A stretch of DNA of 64,000 nt, taken from assembly GCF_003046185.1 (NCBI RefSeq), contig NZ_PZZL01000004.1, positions 434,001 to 498,000 on the forward strand. Direction: 5' to 3'. Every line of letters begins with the position of its first letter. The first letter of the stretch is position 1. The stretch comes from Phreatobacter oligotrophus. GTDB taxonomy: Bacteria; Pseudomonadota; Alphaproteobacteria; Rhizobiales; Phreatobacteraceae. Below are positions 40,000-49,266 of the stretch, piece by piece. The translations under genes and the position numbers were made by a program. Below the pieces are notes generated by a model. The model searched no databases, was not told the DNA's origin, and saw only the letters and a program-made list of their open reading frames with translations.

Positions 40000-41283
40000 A
40001 TGGCTGATCGCGCCCCCGGCTTTGCCACCCTCGCCGTCCATGCCGGCGCCCAGCCCGATCCGACCACCGGCGCGCGGGCGACGCCGATCTACCAGACGAC
40101 CTCCTTCGTCTTCGACGATGTCGACCATGCCGCCTCGCTCTTCGGCCTGCAGGCCTTCGGCAACATCTACACCCGTATCGGCAACCCCACGAACGCGGTG
40201 CTCGAGGAACGCGTCGCGGCGCTCGAGGGCGGCACGGCGGCGCTCGGCGTTGCCTCCGGCCATGCGGCCGAATTCCTCGTCTTCCACGCCCTGCTGCAGC
40301 CCGGCGACGAGTTCGTCGCCTCGAAGAAGCTCTATGGCGGCTCGATCAACCAGTTCAACCACTCCTACAAGAGCTTCGACTGGCGCGTCGTCTGGGCCGA
40401 TCAGGACGACCTCGCGGCCTTCGAGGCGGCGGTGACGCCGAAGACCAAGGCGATCTTCATCGAGAGCATCGCCAACCCCGCCGGCAACATCACGGACATC
40501 GCCGGCATCTCGGCCATCGCCAAGCGCCACGGCATCCCGCTGATCGTCGACAACACGCTGGCGACGCCCTACCTCATCCGCCCCTTCGAGCACGGCGCCG
40601 ACATCGTCGTGCATTCCGCCACCAAGTTCCTCGGCGGCCACGGCAATTCCATCGGCGGCGTGATCGTTGATGGCGGCTCCTTCGACTGGGTGAAGTCCGG
40701 CCGCTATCCCTTCCTGACCTCGCCCCGCCCCGAATATGGCGGCATCGTCCTGGCCGAGACCTTCGGCAATTTCGCCTTCGCCATCGCCGTGCGCGTCCTG
40801 GGCCTGCGTGACCTCGGGCCGGCGCTCTCGCCCTTCAACGCCTTCCAGATCCTCACCGGCATCGAGACCCTGCCGCTGCGCATGGAGCGGCACTCGGCCA
40901 ATGCGCTGAAGGTGGCGGAATTCCTCTCCACCCACCCGAAGGTCGCCTGGGTCTCCTATCCGGGCCTTCCCGGTGACAAGGGCCATGCGCTCGCCAAGAA
41001 GTACACGCCGAAAGGCGCCGGCGCGGTCTTCACCTTCGGACTCAAGGGCGGCTACGAGGCAGGCGTGAAGCTGGTCTCGGAAGTGGCGCTCTTCTCCCAC
41101 CTCGCCAATGTCGGCGACACCCGCTCGCTCATCATCCACCCGGCTTCGACCACCCACCGCCAGCTCTCCGACGAGCAGAAGACGGTGGCAGGTGCAGGAC
41201 CGGAGGTGGTGCGCCTCTCGGTCGGCATCGAGGATGTCGCGGACATCATCGCCGATCTGGAAAAGGCGCTGGCGGCGGTCTGA
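40000..41283 (+). CDS. metY: O-acetylhomoserine sulfhydrylase (PLP enzyme of methionine synthesis)
   Basis: Cys/Met-metabolism PLP enzyme making homocysteine from O-acetylhomoserine and sulfide. It starts [20 protein letters not shown] after a strong AGGAGG. Motifs are [40 protein letters not shown], and the PLP lysine Lys209 in [13 protein letters not shown]. The C-terminal arginine region is [11 protein letters not shown]. The 427 residues and the long inserts fit the MetY branch rather than MetB/MetZ. Cytosolic. Confidence 0.94.
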   Translation: MADRAPGFATLAVHAGAQPDPTTGARATPIYQTTSFVFDDVDHAASLFGLQAFGNIYTRIGNPTNAVLEERVAALEGGTAALGVASGHAAEFLVFHALLQPGDEFVASKKLYGGSINQFNHSYKSFDWRVVWADQDDLAAFEAAVTPKTKAIFIESIANPAGNITDIAGISAIAKRHGIPLIVDNTLATPYLIRPFEHGADIVVHSATKFLGGHGNSIGGVIVDGGSFDWVKSGRYPFLTSPRPEYGGIVLAETFGNFAFAIAVRVLGLRDLGPALSPFNAFQILTGIETLPLRMERHSANALKVAEFLSTHPKVAWVSYPGLPGDKGHALAKKYTPKGAGAVFTFGLKGGYEAGVKLVSEVALFSHLANVGDTRSLIIHPASTTHRQLSDEQKTVAGAGPEVVRLSVGIEDVADIIADLEKALAAV

Positions 41284-41318
41284 GGCCGTCTGGCCCCCTG
41301 ACGCGCCATCGCGGCATG

Positions 41319-41405
41319 GTCATGCCCGCCCTTGTGGCGGGCATCCACGACTTGACCACCGACGTCTGAGAAGTCGTGGATGCCCGGGCCAAGCCCGGGC
41401 ATGAC
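41319..41405. repeat. Palindromic element A, copy 1 (between metY and ctaA, convergent)
   Basis: An outer GTCATGCCCG / CGGGCATGAC pair and an inner GCATCCACGACTT / AAGTCGTGGATGC pair make a 87-bp cruciform-like element. It shares its arms with copies at 48329 and 59038. It lies between the 3' ends of two convergent genes. Confidence 0.9.
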
Positions 41406-41449
41406 GGAGAGGTGAATGCTGTCCGATAGCGGTGGGCCCGAGCCCCGCC

Positions 41450-42535
41450 CTACTCCGCCGGAACGGCCCGCCCGGCCGGCACGGCCTCGATCCGCGGCGC
41501 GCGGGTCAGCGCGAAAACATGCGACAGCGCATGCCCCAGCACCAGCACGGCGAAGCCCTGGTGCAGGAGGCCGGCCCAGAGCGGCACGACGAGCACCAGC
41601 GTCACCACGCCGATCACCGCCTGCGCCGTCACCAGGCCCAGCAGCACCGTCGCGCCCTTGGCATAGGCCGTGCCGCGCGCCGAGAGCATGTGCCAGACCG
41701 CCAGCGCCAGCAAGCCATAGGCGACCAGGCGGTGGTTGAACTGCACGAGGGCGAGCGAGTCGATGAAGGCCTCGCCGATGGTCGCCTTGTCGAACAGAAC
41801 GGCCATGGGCGGGATCAGCGCGCCATCCATCAGCGGCCAGTCGTTGAAGCGCATGCCCGCTTTGTTGCCGGCGACCAGCGCGCCGAGGGCGATCTGGAGG
41901 GCCAGCACGCAGAGCACGGCGATGCCGCCGCGCCGCACGATGTCGGGCACCGGTTCGCGCCGCCGCTCCGGCATGAGCCTCAGCGCCGTCCAGACGAGCA
42001 GCGCGAAGATCAGGCAGGCCAGCGACAGGTGGAACATCAGCTTCAGCGGCGCGACATAGACCATGCCTGGCTTGAGGCCCGAGGCCACCATCAGCCAGCC
42101 GACGAAGCCCTGAAGCGCCATGAGCAGGCCGATGCCGAAGGTGCCGGCGGCGAGCCGCGCCGACATGAAGCCGCGCGCCGCGAAGAAGATCCACGGCAGC
42201 AGCATGGCCGCACCGACCAGGCGACCAAGGAAACGATGGCCCCATTCCCACCAGTAGATGAACTGGAAGTCGCCGAGGCTCATGCCCTTGTTGATGGCCT
42301 GGTATTGAGGGCTCGCCCGGTACTTGTCGAATTCCAGCGCCCAGTCGGCCGCCGACAGCGGCGGGATGGAGCCCGTCACCGGCTTCCATTCGGTGATCGA
42401 CAGACCGGAATCGGTCAGCCGCGTCGCGCCGCCCACCACCACCATGCAGAAGACCAGCGCGGCCACGCAGAGCAGCCAGATGCGCACGGCGCGGTGCGTG
42501 TCGGGAGCGGTCGAAACGGTCGCGGGCGCCGTCAT
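41450..42535 (-). CDS. ctaA: Heme A synthase (COX15/CtaA)
   Basis: Membrane enzyme converting heme O to heme A for aa3-type cytochrome oxidase. The 361 residues have about eight membrane helices and the conserved heme-ligand histidines in WEWGHRFLGR (about 111), in KLMFHLSLAC, in VQFNHRLVAYG (about 265) and in LLHQGFAVLVLGHAL. ATRLTDSGLSITEWKPVTGS near residue 37 is the family signature. The ATG at 42535 follows GGAGGA. It is divergent from the DUF2842 gene, a common Rhizobiales arrangement. Confidence 0.95.
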   Translation of the reverse strand: MTAPATVSTAPDTHRAVRIWLLCVAALVFCMVVVGGATRLTDSGLSITEWKPVTGSIPPLSAADWALEFDKYRASPQYQAINKGMSLGDFQFIYWWEWGHRFLGRLVGAAMLLPWIFFAARGFMSARLAAGTFGIGLLMALQGFVGWLMVASGLKPGMVYVAPLKLMFHLSLACLIFALLVWTALRLMPERRREPVPDIVRRGGIAVLCVLALQIALGALVAGNKAGMRFNDWPLMDGALIPPMAVLFDKATIGEAFIDSLALVQFNHRLVAYGLLALAVWHMLSARGTAYAKGATVLLGLVTAQAVIGVVTLVLVVPLWAGLLHQGFAVLVLGHALSHVFALTRAPRIEAVPAGRAVPAE

Positions 42536-42628
42536 GCGGCGATCCTCCGGCTTGTGATCCTTCGTAAGGGCGAGATATAGCCCTGCCCCACCGCCCGGCA
42601 AGGCGGCAACCGGACCCGGTCATCACGC

Positions 42629-42850
42629 ATGCGTCAGCGCACCCGCAAGCTCTTCGGCACGATCCTCCTCCTGGTCTGGGTGACCTTCTACGCCCTGATC
42701 GTGATGGCGATCATGCACAATGCCGTCCGCCGCTTCGGCCCCATCGGCGAGCCACTCTTCTATGCCGCGGCCGGAATCGCCTGGATCCCGGTGGCCATGC
42801 TGGTCATCTGGTGGATGGGTCGTCCCGACCCCGAGGAGGATGAGGCCTGA
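42629..42850 (+). CDS. DUF2842 family small membrane protein
   Basis: The 73-residue protein has two membrane helices (about 9-29 and 42-63), a basic N-terminus (MRQRTRKLFG) and an acidic tail (GRPDPEEDEA). It matches the DUF2842 pattern, which in alphaproteobacteria is found beside heme A synthase; the function is unknown. Its TGA overlaps the panC ATG by one base (TGATG), so the two are translationally coupled. Confidence 0.85.
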   Translation: MRQRTRKLFGTILLLVWVTFYALIVMAIMHNAVRRFGPIGEPLFYAAAGIAWIPVAMLVIWWMGRPDPEEDEA

Positions 42851-43692
42851 TGGCCCGCCCGCAGGTCGTCCGCACCGTCGCGGACCTGCGCACCCTCGTC
42901 GCCGGCTGGCGCGCCGAGGGTCTGCGCGTCGGCCTGGTGCCCACCATGGGCGCGCTCCATGCCGGCCATGTCTCGCTGGTCGAGACGGCCCGGCGCTCCG
43001 CCGACCGCGTCATCGTGTCGATCTTCGTCAATCCGACGCAGTTCGCACCCAATGAGGATTTCGCAAAATATCCCCGTACTTTCCAGTATGATCTTGATGT
43101 CCTGTCTGAAGTCGGGACGGAGGCTGTCTATGCGCCCGAGGTCCCGACCATGTACCCGCCGGGCGCCGCCACGACCGTCAGCCTGACCGGACCGGCGACG
43201 GCGGGCCTCGAGGATGTCTCCCGCCCCTTCCACTTCCCGGGGGTCGCGACCATCGTCGCCAAGCTGCTGATCCAGGCGGGGCCGGATGTCGCGGTCTTCG
43301 GCGAGAAGGATTTCCAGCAGCTCGCCGTCATCCGCCGCATGGCGGCGGACCTCGACCTGCCGGTGGAAATCATCGGCGGCGCGACGGTGCGCGATGCCGA
43401 CGGCCTCGCCCTCTCCTCCCGCAACCGCTACCTCTCGGCGGAGGAGCGCACTACGGCCCCGGTCCTGCACCGGACCATGCTCGGCGTAGCGAAGGCGCTG
43501 GGAGACGGCCTGTCGCCCGCTGAAGCGCTCGCCGAGGGCCGCGCCGCCATCACCGCCGCCGGCTTCGACCTCGACTATCTGGAGCTCAGGGCCGCCGACG
43601 ACCTCGGGGACCCGCGTCCCGGCGTGCCCTGGCGGTTGCTGGTGGCAGCAAGGCTCGGCGCGACGCGGCTCATCGACAATATCGCGGTCTGA
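42850..43692 (+). CDS. panC: Pantothenate synthetase
   Basis: Condenses pantoate and beta-alanine with ATP in coenzyme A synthesis. The 280 residues contain the HIGH-like VPTMGALHAGHVSLVETARR (about 30-49), FVNPTQFAPNEDFAKYPRT, FGEKDFQQLAVIRRMAADL and the KMSKS-like LSSRNRYLS. Normal length. It is coupled to DUF2842 and convergent with DUF1489 (3-bp gap). Cytosolic. Confidence 0.97.
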   Translation: MARPQVVRTVADLRTLVAGWRAEGLRVGLVPTMGALHAGHVSLVETARRSADRVIVSIFVNPTQFAPNEDFAKYPRTFQYDLDVLSEVGTEAVYAPEVPTMYPPGAATTVSLTGPATAGLEDVSRPFHFPGVATIVAKLLIQAGPDVAVFGEKDFQQLAVIRRMAADLDLPVEIIGGATVRDADGLALSSRNRYLSAEERTTAPVLHRTMLGVAKALGDGLSPAEALAEGRAAITAAGFDLDYLELRAADDLGDPRPGVPWRLLVAARLGATRLIDNIAV

Positions 43693-43695
43693 GGG

Positions 43696-44109
43696 TCAGA
43701 GCAGGCCGAGCTCGGCCAGTTCCTTCGCGAGTTCGGGCGGCAGGTCCTTGGTCGCGCCCGACGACAGGTCGGCCGGCGCGTCCTTCGGATCGAGATAGCG
43801 CCAGCCCTGGAACGGACCCTTGCGGCGAGGCTGTACCCGGTGGATCACCGGCTCAAGGACCAGGTCACAGCGGGAAACCCCTTCCCCGTCTGTGAAAGGG
43901 CGAATCTCGATGAGCCGTTGGCGGCACTGGATGACCCCCTTGATCACCCAGTAGAGCGACCCCTCGCCGACGATCTCGTCGCCGCGCTTCGGCTGCATCC
44001 GCGTCGTGTGGATCTGCTCGCCGAAGGTCTTGATGCGCCAGTCCACCCATTCCTGGAGGTCTTCGACCGAGTCGGCGCCGACGCAGAGCTTGATGAGGTG
44101 GAGGGTCAT
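43696..44109 (-). CDS. DUF1489 family protein
   Basis: Cytosolic protein of 137 residues conserved in alphaproteobacteria: MTLHLIKLCVGADSVEDLQE at the start, then RMQPKRGDEIVGEGSLYWVI and VIHRVQPRRKGPFQGWRYL, which are characteristic. No enzyme motif is evident and the function is unknown. Convergent with panC. Confidence 0.88.
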   Translation of the reverse strand: MTLHLIKLCVGADSVEDLQEWVDWRIKTFGEQIHTTRMQPKRGDEIVGEGSLYWVIKGVIQCRQRLIEIRPFTDGEGVSRCDLVLEPVIHRVQPRRKGPFQGWRYLDPKDAPADLSSGATKDLPPELAKELAELGLL

Positions 44110-44156
44110 GCCCCCCTATCTAGCGCGGCCACCCGCCGCCCCCAAGGGCCGAACCC

Positions 44157-44567
44157 TTAGCGGTTGGGGACAAGCGGTGCCGGACGCAGGCCGAGCGCCA
44201 TGCAGAGGTCCGTGCGCCAGAACGGCCCGTCCCGGCGGGCCGCGATGACGACGCGCTGGGTGACCTGCAGGGGAATGCCGCAGGCGGCGGAGCTGGCGGG
44301 GGTCAGCAGGGTCAGCGAGGTGACGTCCGGGCCCTTTTCGAGGCGGGTGACGTCGATGGTGGCCTGCAACTGGCCGCGGGCGAGCGTGACCACGGCCACC
44401 GTGCCCTCGAAGACGATGTCGGCGCGCTGGACGATCTCGGCCCGGGAGAAATTGAAGCACTGGCAGGCGGCGGCCGGGGTGGCGGCGAGGAGGGTCAGCG
44501 CCAGGGCGAGCAGCCGCAGTCCACCCCTCCCCGGCGGGGAGAGGTCGATGCGAGCCCTGGCGAGCAT
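44157..44567 (-). CDS. Secreted small protein with N-terminal CxC, unknown function
   Basis: The start is uncertain. The ATG at 44567 gives MLARARIDLSPPGRGGLRLL followed by a signal peptide (ALALTLLAATPAAA) and the mature N-terminus CQCFNFSRAEIVQRADIVFE. A cysteine right at the mature start followed by a beta-rich segment (VFEGTVAVV, ATIDVTRLEKG) resembles the netrin/TIMP-like fold, which begins with a Cys; two later cysteines (AACGIP, DLCMAL) could pair with it. Part of the predicted N-terminus is read from a palindromic repeat (44518-44545). Product 136 residues, periplasmic or secreted. Confidence 0.6.
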   Translation of the reverse strand: MLARARIDLSPPGRGGLRLLALALTLLAATPAAACQCFNFSRAEIVQRADIVFEGTVAVVTLARGQLQATIDVTRLEKGPDVTSLTLLTPASSAACGIPLQVTQRVVIAARRDGPFWRTDLCMALGLRPAPLVPNR

Positions 44568-44652
44568 CGGGAAAGGGGGAGATGAGTGAGGGTGATGGGC
44601 CCCCTCTCCCGGCGCTGCGCGCCGACCTCTCCCCGCCGGGGAGAGGTGGAAG
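44518..44652. repeat. Inverted-repeat element (CTCCCC/GGGGAG type), second copy
   Basis: Multiple short inverted repeats (CTCCCCGGCGGGGAGAGG near 44527, CTCTCCCGGCGCTGCGCGCC near 44603, CTCTCCCCGCCGGGGAGAGG near 44627) flank a GGGGGAGATGAGTGAGGGTG core. The family resembles the 37761 element in base content. It lies between mccA and the secreted CxC protein gene, overlapping the latter's 5' end. Confidence 0.65.
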
Positions 44653-44674
44653 GAAGCGCCTGCGAGAAAGGCCC

Positions 44675-46726
44675 TCACGCCGCCTGGTCCTGCGCCGCCT
44701 CGATGGCCGCGACGGGCGCGCCCTCGGCGACCTGCTCGCCAGCCGTGACCGAGACCGAGGTCACGACGCCGTCGCTCGGCGCCAGCAACGTGTGCTCCAT
44801 CTTCATCGCCTCGATGACCGCGACCCGGTCGCCCTTGGCGACCTGCTGGCCCGGCTCGACGAAGACCTGCACGACCTTGCCATGCATCGGGGCTTTCACC
44901 GACCCGCCGCCGTCGAGATGGTCGAGATCGACGTCGAGCGGGTCGAAGGCGCGAACTTCGGTCTGCCGGCCGTTGCGGATGACGAAGATGGCATCGGCAG
45001 AGGGCACCAACGCTACGTCGCGAGGATAGTTTCGCAGGTCGTTATCAAGCAGAAATGTCTCCAGAAAGCCTAGGTATCCCTTATACCAAGGCGACATTTC
45101 GGCCGTCTGCCCGGCGACCTCGGCGACTGGAAAGCCTCTTGGAAACGTTAGTCGAGCAGAGTGAAGCTCCCCATCAACTACGACCGGGACGTTCTGATGG
45201 CGCGGGGAATCAGACAGGCGAAAGGCGTCCGCTGACATAACGCTCCACGGTGAATAGCCGTCTCGGTGCTGCTGTTCGGCCCTCCAGGCATGCTTCATCT
45301 GGCGCTGAACAATACCCAACACCCCCACCGCCGCCGCTTTCGCATCCATCGGCTGCGGGACGGCCCCCAGCACCTCGACATTCCGGTCGATGAACCCCGT
45401 GTCGAAATCGCCGGCCCGGAACCCCTCGGCCTCGGTCAGCGCCGTGAGGAACGTCACGTTGGTCCGCGGACCCGCCACCACCGTCCCCGCCAGCGCCTGA
45501 CCCAGCCGATCCAGCGCCTCGTCGCGCGTCGCGCCACGGGCGATCACCTTGGCGATCATCGGGTCGTAATAGGGCGAGACCTCCGCCCCCTCCTCGACGC
45601 CGGTGTCGATGCGCACGCCCTCCGCGGCCCCGAATTCCAGCGCATGGAGCGTGCCGGTCGAGGGCAGGAAGCCCTTTTCCGGGTCCTCGGCATAGAGCCG
45701 CGCCTCGACCGCGTGGCCGTGGATGGCAAGGTTCTCTTGGGAGAGCGGCAGCGGCTCGCCGGCGGCGACCCTCAGCTGCCATTCCACGAGGTCCTGCCCC
45801 GTGATCGCCTCGGTCACGGGATGCTCGACCTGCAGGCGGGTGTTCATCTCCATGAACCAGAACTTGGTGGGATCGAGGCCGTTGGACCCGTCGGCGATGA
45901 ACTCCACCGTTCCCGCGCCGACATAGCCGACCGCCCTCGCCGCCTCGACCGCGGCGCGGCCCATGGCCTCGCGCATGGCGGCGGGCATGCCCGGGGCCGG
46001 GGCTTCCTCGATCACCTTCTGGTGGCGGCGCTGCAGCGAGCAGTCACGCTCGAACAGGTGGACGACGTTGCCCTGCGTGTCGCCGAAGACCTGGATCTCG
46101 ATATGCCGGGGCGAGAGCACGTATTTCTCGATCAGCACCCGCGGATCGCCGAAGGCGCCCTGCGCCTCGCGCTGCGCCGAGGCCAGCGCCTCGTCGAAAT
46201 CCATGGCCTTGTCGACGCGCTTCATGCCCTTGCCGCCGCCGCCGGCGACCGCCTTGATGAGCACGGGATAGCCGACCTCGTAGGCCTTCTCCTTCAGGAA
46301 TTTCGGGTCCTGGTTGGCGCCGTGATAGCCGGGCACGACCGGCACGCCGGCCTTCTGCATCAGGGCTTTCGCGCCATCCTTGAGGCCCATGGCGCGGATG
46401 GCGGTGGCCGGGGGCCCGACGAAGACGATGCCGGCCTCGGCGCAGGCCTCGGCGAATTCGGCGCGCTCGGACAGGAAGCCGTAGCCGGGATGGATGGCCT
46501 CCGCCCCCGACTGCTTCGCCACCGCGATGATCTTGTCGATGACGAGATAGCTCTCGCGCGCCGCGGCAGGCCCGATCGGATAGGCCTCGTCCGCCATGCG
46601 CACATGCATTGCCCCGGCATCCGCCTCGGAATAGACGGCGATGGTGCGCAGCCCCAGCCGCTTGGCGGTCTTCATGACGCGGACGGCGATCTCGCCGCGA
46701 TTGGCGATGAGGACGGAGGAGAACAT
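44675..46726 (-). CDS. mccA: Methylcrotonyl-CoA carboxylase, alpha (biotin) subunit
   Basis: Biotin carboxylase plus biotin carrier of an acyl-CoA carboxylase; with the beta subunit at 49478 it should carboxylate 3-methylcrotonyl-CoA in leucine breakdown. The ATG at 46726 gives MFSSVLIANRGEIAVRVMKT. Motifs are ATP-grasp AVAGGGGKGMKRV, the biotin-carboxylase site FMEMNTRLQVEHPVTEAITG and the biotinylation site VIEAMKMEHTLL near the C-terminus. Length 683 residues. Residues about 492-576 are encoded in a patch with AT-richer, rare codons (AGA, CTA, CGA, GTA) unlike the rest. The reading frame is intact. Confidence 0.93.
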   Translation of the reverse strand: MFSSVLIANRGEIAVRVMKTAKRLGLRTIAVYSEADAGAMHVRMADEAYPIGPAAARESYLVIDKIIAVAKQSGAEAIHPGYGFLSERAEFAEACAEAGIVFVGPPATAIRAMGLKDGAKALMQKAGVPVVPGYHGANQDPKFLKEKAYEVGYPVLIKAVAGGGGKGMKRVDKAMDFDEALASAQREAQGAFGDPRVLIEKYVLSPRHIEIQVFGDTQGNVVHLFERDCSLQRRHQKVIEEAPAPGMPAAMREAMGRAAVEAARAVGYVGAGTVEFIADGSNGLDPTKFWFMEMNTRLQVEHPVTEAITGQDLVEWQLRVAAGEPLPLSQENLAIHGHAVEARLYAEDPEKGFLPSTGTLHALEFGAAEGVRIDTGVEEGAEVSPYYDPMIAKVIARGATRDEALDRLGQALAGTVVAGPRTNVTFLTALTEAEGFRAGDFDTGFIDRNVEVLGAVPQPMDAKAAAVGVLGIVQRQMKHAWRAEQQHRDGYSPWSVMSADAFRLSDSPRHQNVPVVVDGELHSARLTFPRGFPVAEVAGQTAEMSPWYKGYLGFLETFLLDNDLRNYPRDVALVPSADAIFVIRNGRQTEVRAFDPLDVDLDHLDGGGSVKAPMHGKVVQVFVEPGQQVAKGDRVAVIEAMKMEHTLLAPSDGVVTSVSVTAGEQVAEGAPVAAIEAAQDQAA

Positions 46727-46890
46727 GCACGCCTCGGCTGGACTGCGGGGTGCCGACTTTACCCTGTTCGCCCATCGATTCCAGCGGTCCGAAGGGGCGA
46801 GCGCCGCGCATGGCCTCCCTTCCCCGTCCCGCCTTGCACCTGCCACCAAGCGGCGTGACAAGGGTTGCGCCCCTGCCGGAGCCGCATGCC

Positions 46891-48288
46891 ATGACCGACC
46901 TCGCCGACCTCTCCGCCGCCGCCCTCTCCCGCGCCTTCCGGGCGAAGCGGCTCTCGCCGGTGGAGGTGACCCGCGCCGTCCTCGCCCGCATCGAGGCCTC
47001 GGAGCCCGCCCTCAACGCCATGTACATCGTCTCGGCCGAGAGCGCCCTGAAGGCAGCGAAGGCCGCCGAGCGTCGCTGGGCCAAGGGCAAGCCCCTTTCC
47101 CGCCTCGACGGCGTGCCGGTGACGGTGAAGGAGAATATCGGCACGGCCGGCGACCCCGCCCCCATCGGCGTGCCCATTGCCGACATGACGCCGCGGGCGG
47201 AGGACACGCCCGTCCCCGCACGCCTGCGCGAGGCCGGCTGCGTCATCCTCGGCAAGACCACCATGCCGGACTACGGCATGATGTCCTCGGGCCTCTCCTC
47301 GCTCCACGGCGTCACCCGCAACCCCTGGGACCTCACGAAGAACCCCGCTGGCTCGTCGTCCGGCGCCGGCGCGGCGGCCGCTGCCGGCTACGGCCCGCTC
47401 CATATCGGCACCGATATCGGCGGCTCGATCCGCCTGCCCGCCGCCCATTGCGGCCTGTTCGGGCTGAAACCCTCCTATGGCCGGGTGCCGATCCACCCGC
47501 CCTACCCCGGCCGCGTCGCCGGCCCGATGACCCGCACGGTCGAGGACGGCGCGCTGCTGATGGAGGTCATCGCCCGGCCCGATCCGCGCGATTTTGCGAG
47601 CCTGCCCCCCGGCCCGGCCGACTTTGCCCGGGGCCTGAAAGGCCTGCCGCTCAAGGGCCTGCGCATCGGCGTCTTCACGGCCATGCAGGCGGGCCTGCCC
47701 GCCGATCCCGCCATCATCCGGGCGGTGAAGGCGGCGGCCAAGGCGCTCGCCGCCGAGGGCGCCGTCGTCACGCCCATCGAGGGTTATCTCACCCACGACA
47801 TGCTGGACGGCATCTGCCGCTTCTTCGAGGCCCGCTCCTATGGGGACGTCGCCAAGCTCAAGGCGGCCGAGAAGAAGCAGATCCTGCCCTACATCGTGGA
47901 ATGGGCGACCTGGCGCGCCCGCAAGTTTACCGGCGAGGATGTGATGAGCGGCTTCCTCGCCATGCAGGCCATGCGCGAGGCGGCGACCAGAGCCATCCAG
48001 CCCTTCGATTTCCTGCTCTCGCCCTGCACCTGCCCAGTGAACTATGCCGCCGAGGCCCATTCGCCCACCGACGATCCGCACCGCGCGCTGGACCACATCC
48101 CCTTCACCGTGGCCCAGAACTTCTCCGAGCAGCCGGCGGCGAGCGTCAACTGGGGCTATGACCGCAAGGGCTTCCCCATCGGCGTGCAGGTGACCGGCCA
48201 TCGTTTCGATGACCGCGGGGTGATGCGGCTCTGCGCGGCGCTGGAGGGGCTGCGTCCGGAGCAGCGGGCCTGGCCGGTGGTGGGGTGA
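46891..48288 (+). CDS. Amidase (amidase-signature family)
   Basis: Ser-cisSer-Lys hydrolase of 465 residues. The triad is visible: Lys80 in VTVKENIGTAG, the serine-rich loop AGSSSGAG (residues 155-157) and nucleophile Ser179 in DIGGSIRLPAA. The start at 46891 (MTDLADLSAAALSRAFRAKR) matches the family. Substrate is unknown; it is annotated as amidase rather than GatA because no gatB/gatC is near. It is divergent from mccA, with 164 bp between. Confidence 0.92.
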   Translation: MTDLADLSAAALSRAFRAKRLSPVEVTRAVLARIEASEPALNAMYIVSAESALKAAKAAERRWAKGKPLSRLDGVPVTVKENIGTAGDPAPIGVPIADMTPRAEDTPVPARLREAGCVILGKTTMPDYGMMSSGLSSLHGVTRNPWDLTKNPAGSSSGAGAAAAAGYGPLHIGTDIGGSIRLPAAHCGLFGLKPSYGRVPIHPPYPGRVAGPMTRTVEDGALLMEVIARPDPRDFASLPPGPADFARGLKGLPLKGLRIGVFTAMQAGLPADPAIIRAVKAAAKALAAEGAVVTPIEGYLTHDMLDGICRFFEARSYGDVAKLKAAEKKQILPYIVEWATWRARKFTGEDVMSGFLAMQAMREAATRAIQPFDFLLSPCTCPVNYAAEAHSPTDDPHRALDHIPFTVAQNFSEQPAASVNWGYDRKGFPIGVQVTGHRFDDRGVMRLCAALEGLRPEQRAWPVVG

Positions 48289-48328
48289 GCGGGGGATCGG
48301 CGCCTCAGATCATGCGCCACCCTTGGTC

Positions 48329-48416
48329 GTCATGCCCGGGCCTGTCCCGGGCATCCACGACTTGACCACGGCCCATCGGTGAAGTCGTGGATGCCCGGCA
48401 CAAGGCCGGGCATGAC
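48329..48416. repeat. Palindromic element A, copy 2 (between amidase and SDR, convergent)
   Basis: GTCATGCCCGGG ... GCATCCACGACTTGACCAC and, after a 10-bp turn, GAAGTCGTGGATGCCCGG ... CCGGGCATGAC. The arms match copies at 41319 and 59038. It lies between two convergent gene ends. Confidence 0.9.
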
Positions 48417-48447
48417 CCGAAGAGGGCGGTATCCGTCCGCAGCGCGC

Positions 48448-49179
48448 TCAAATCGGCGCCACGCCCACCGTCATCCCGCCGCAGACATACAGCACCTGCC
48501 CGGTCACGAAGCCCGCGCCATCCGACAGGAAGAAATCGGCGGCATGGGCGATGTCCTCGGGCTGGCCGAGCCGCTGGACCGGCACGCCGCGGATGATCGC
48601 CTGGGTGCGCGGCGAATTGTGCGGGTTCGCGCTCTTGAACAGCTCTGTCTCGATAGGCCCCGGCCCGATGGCGTTCACGGTGATGCCGTGGGGGGCGAGC
48701 TCCAGCGCCCAGGTGCGGGTGAGGCCGATCACCCCCGCCTTGGTGGCCGAATAGGCGGTGCGCAGCTCCTTACCGAGCGCGGCGCGGCTGGAAATGGTGA
48801 CGATCCGCCCCCTGCCCGCTCCCCTCATTGCCGGCAGCACCGCTTGCGCGGCGAGGATGCAGGCGCGCAGGTTGATCGCCACCACCTTGTCGAAATCCTC
48901 CATCGTCGTCTCCTCCAGCGAGGCGGGAGCGGCGATGCCGGCATTGTTGACGAGCCAGAGGATGGCGTTCTCGGCGGTGATGGCGGCAAGCGCGGCCTGC
49001 GTCGCGGGAAGGTCGGTCAGGTCGCAGGCGACGTGACGGGCGGGCGAACCGGCCGCGGGCGGCTCGCGATCAAGGCTGACGACAGGAATGCCGCGCGCGG
49101 CGAGCCGCTGGACGATGGCCGCGCCGATGCCGCGCGAGCCGCCGGTCACCAGGGCGGCGGGAGGAAGGGTATCGGTCAT
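48448..49179 (-). CDS. Short-chain dehydrogenase/reductase
   Basis: Classical SDR of 243 residues: NAD(P)-binding TGGSRGIGAA (about 14), NNAGIAAPAS, catalytic Ser and YSATK (Tyr-Lys) in the region TISSRAALGKELRTAYSATK, and the C-terminal GQPEDIAHAADFFLSDGAGF. The pattern is that of 3-oxoacyl-ACP/CoA reductase-like SDRs; the substrate is unknown. Two ATGs are possible (49188 and 49179); GGGGA lies 8 bases before the second. Confidence 0.9.
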   Translation of the reverse strand: MTDTLPPAALVTGGSRGIGAAIVQRLAARGIPVVSLDREPPAAGSPARHVACDLTDLPATQAALAAITAENAILWLVNNAGIAAPASLEETTMEDFDKVVAINLRACILAAQAVLPAMRGAGRGRIVTISSRAALGKELRTAYSATKAGVIGLTRTWALELAPHGITVNAIGPGPIETELFKSANPHNSPRTQAIIRGVPVQRLGQPEDIAHAADFFLSDGAGFVTGQVLYVCGGMTVGVAPI

Positions 49180-49266
49180 GCGTTTCATCCCCGTGATCGG
49201 CCGTTAGCGGCGCTTATCGGGGTGAGACTAGACGGGTCGGAGCGCATCAGGCGAGCGGTTGGACTG

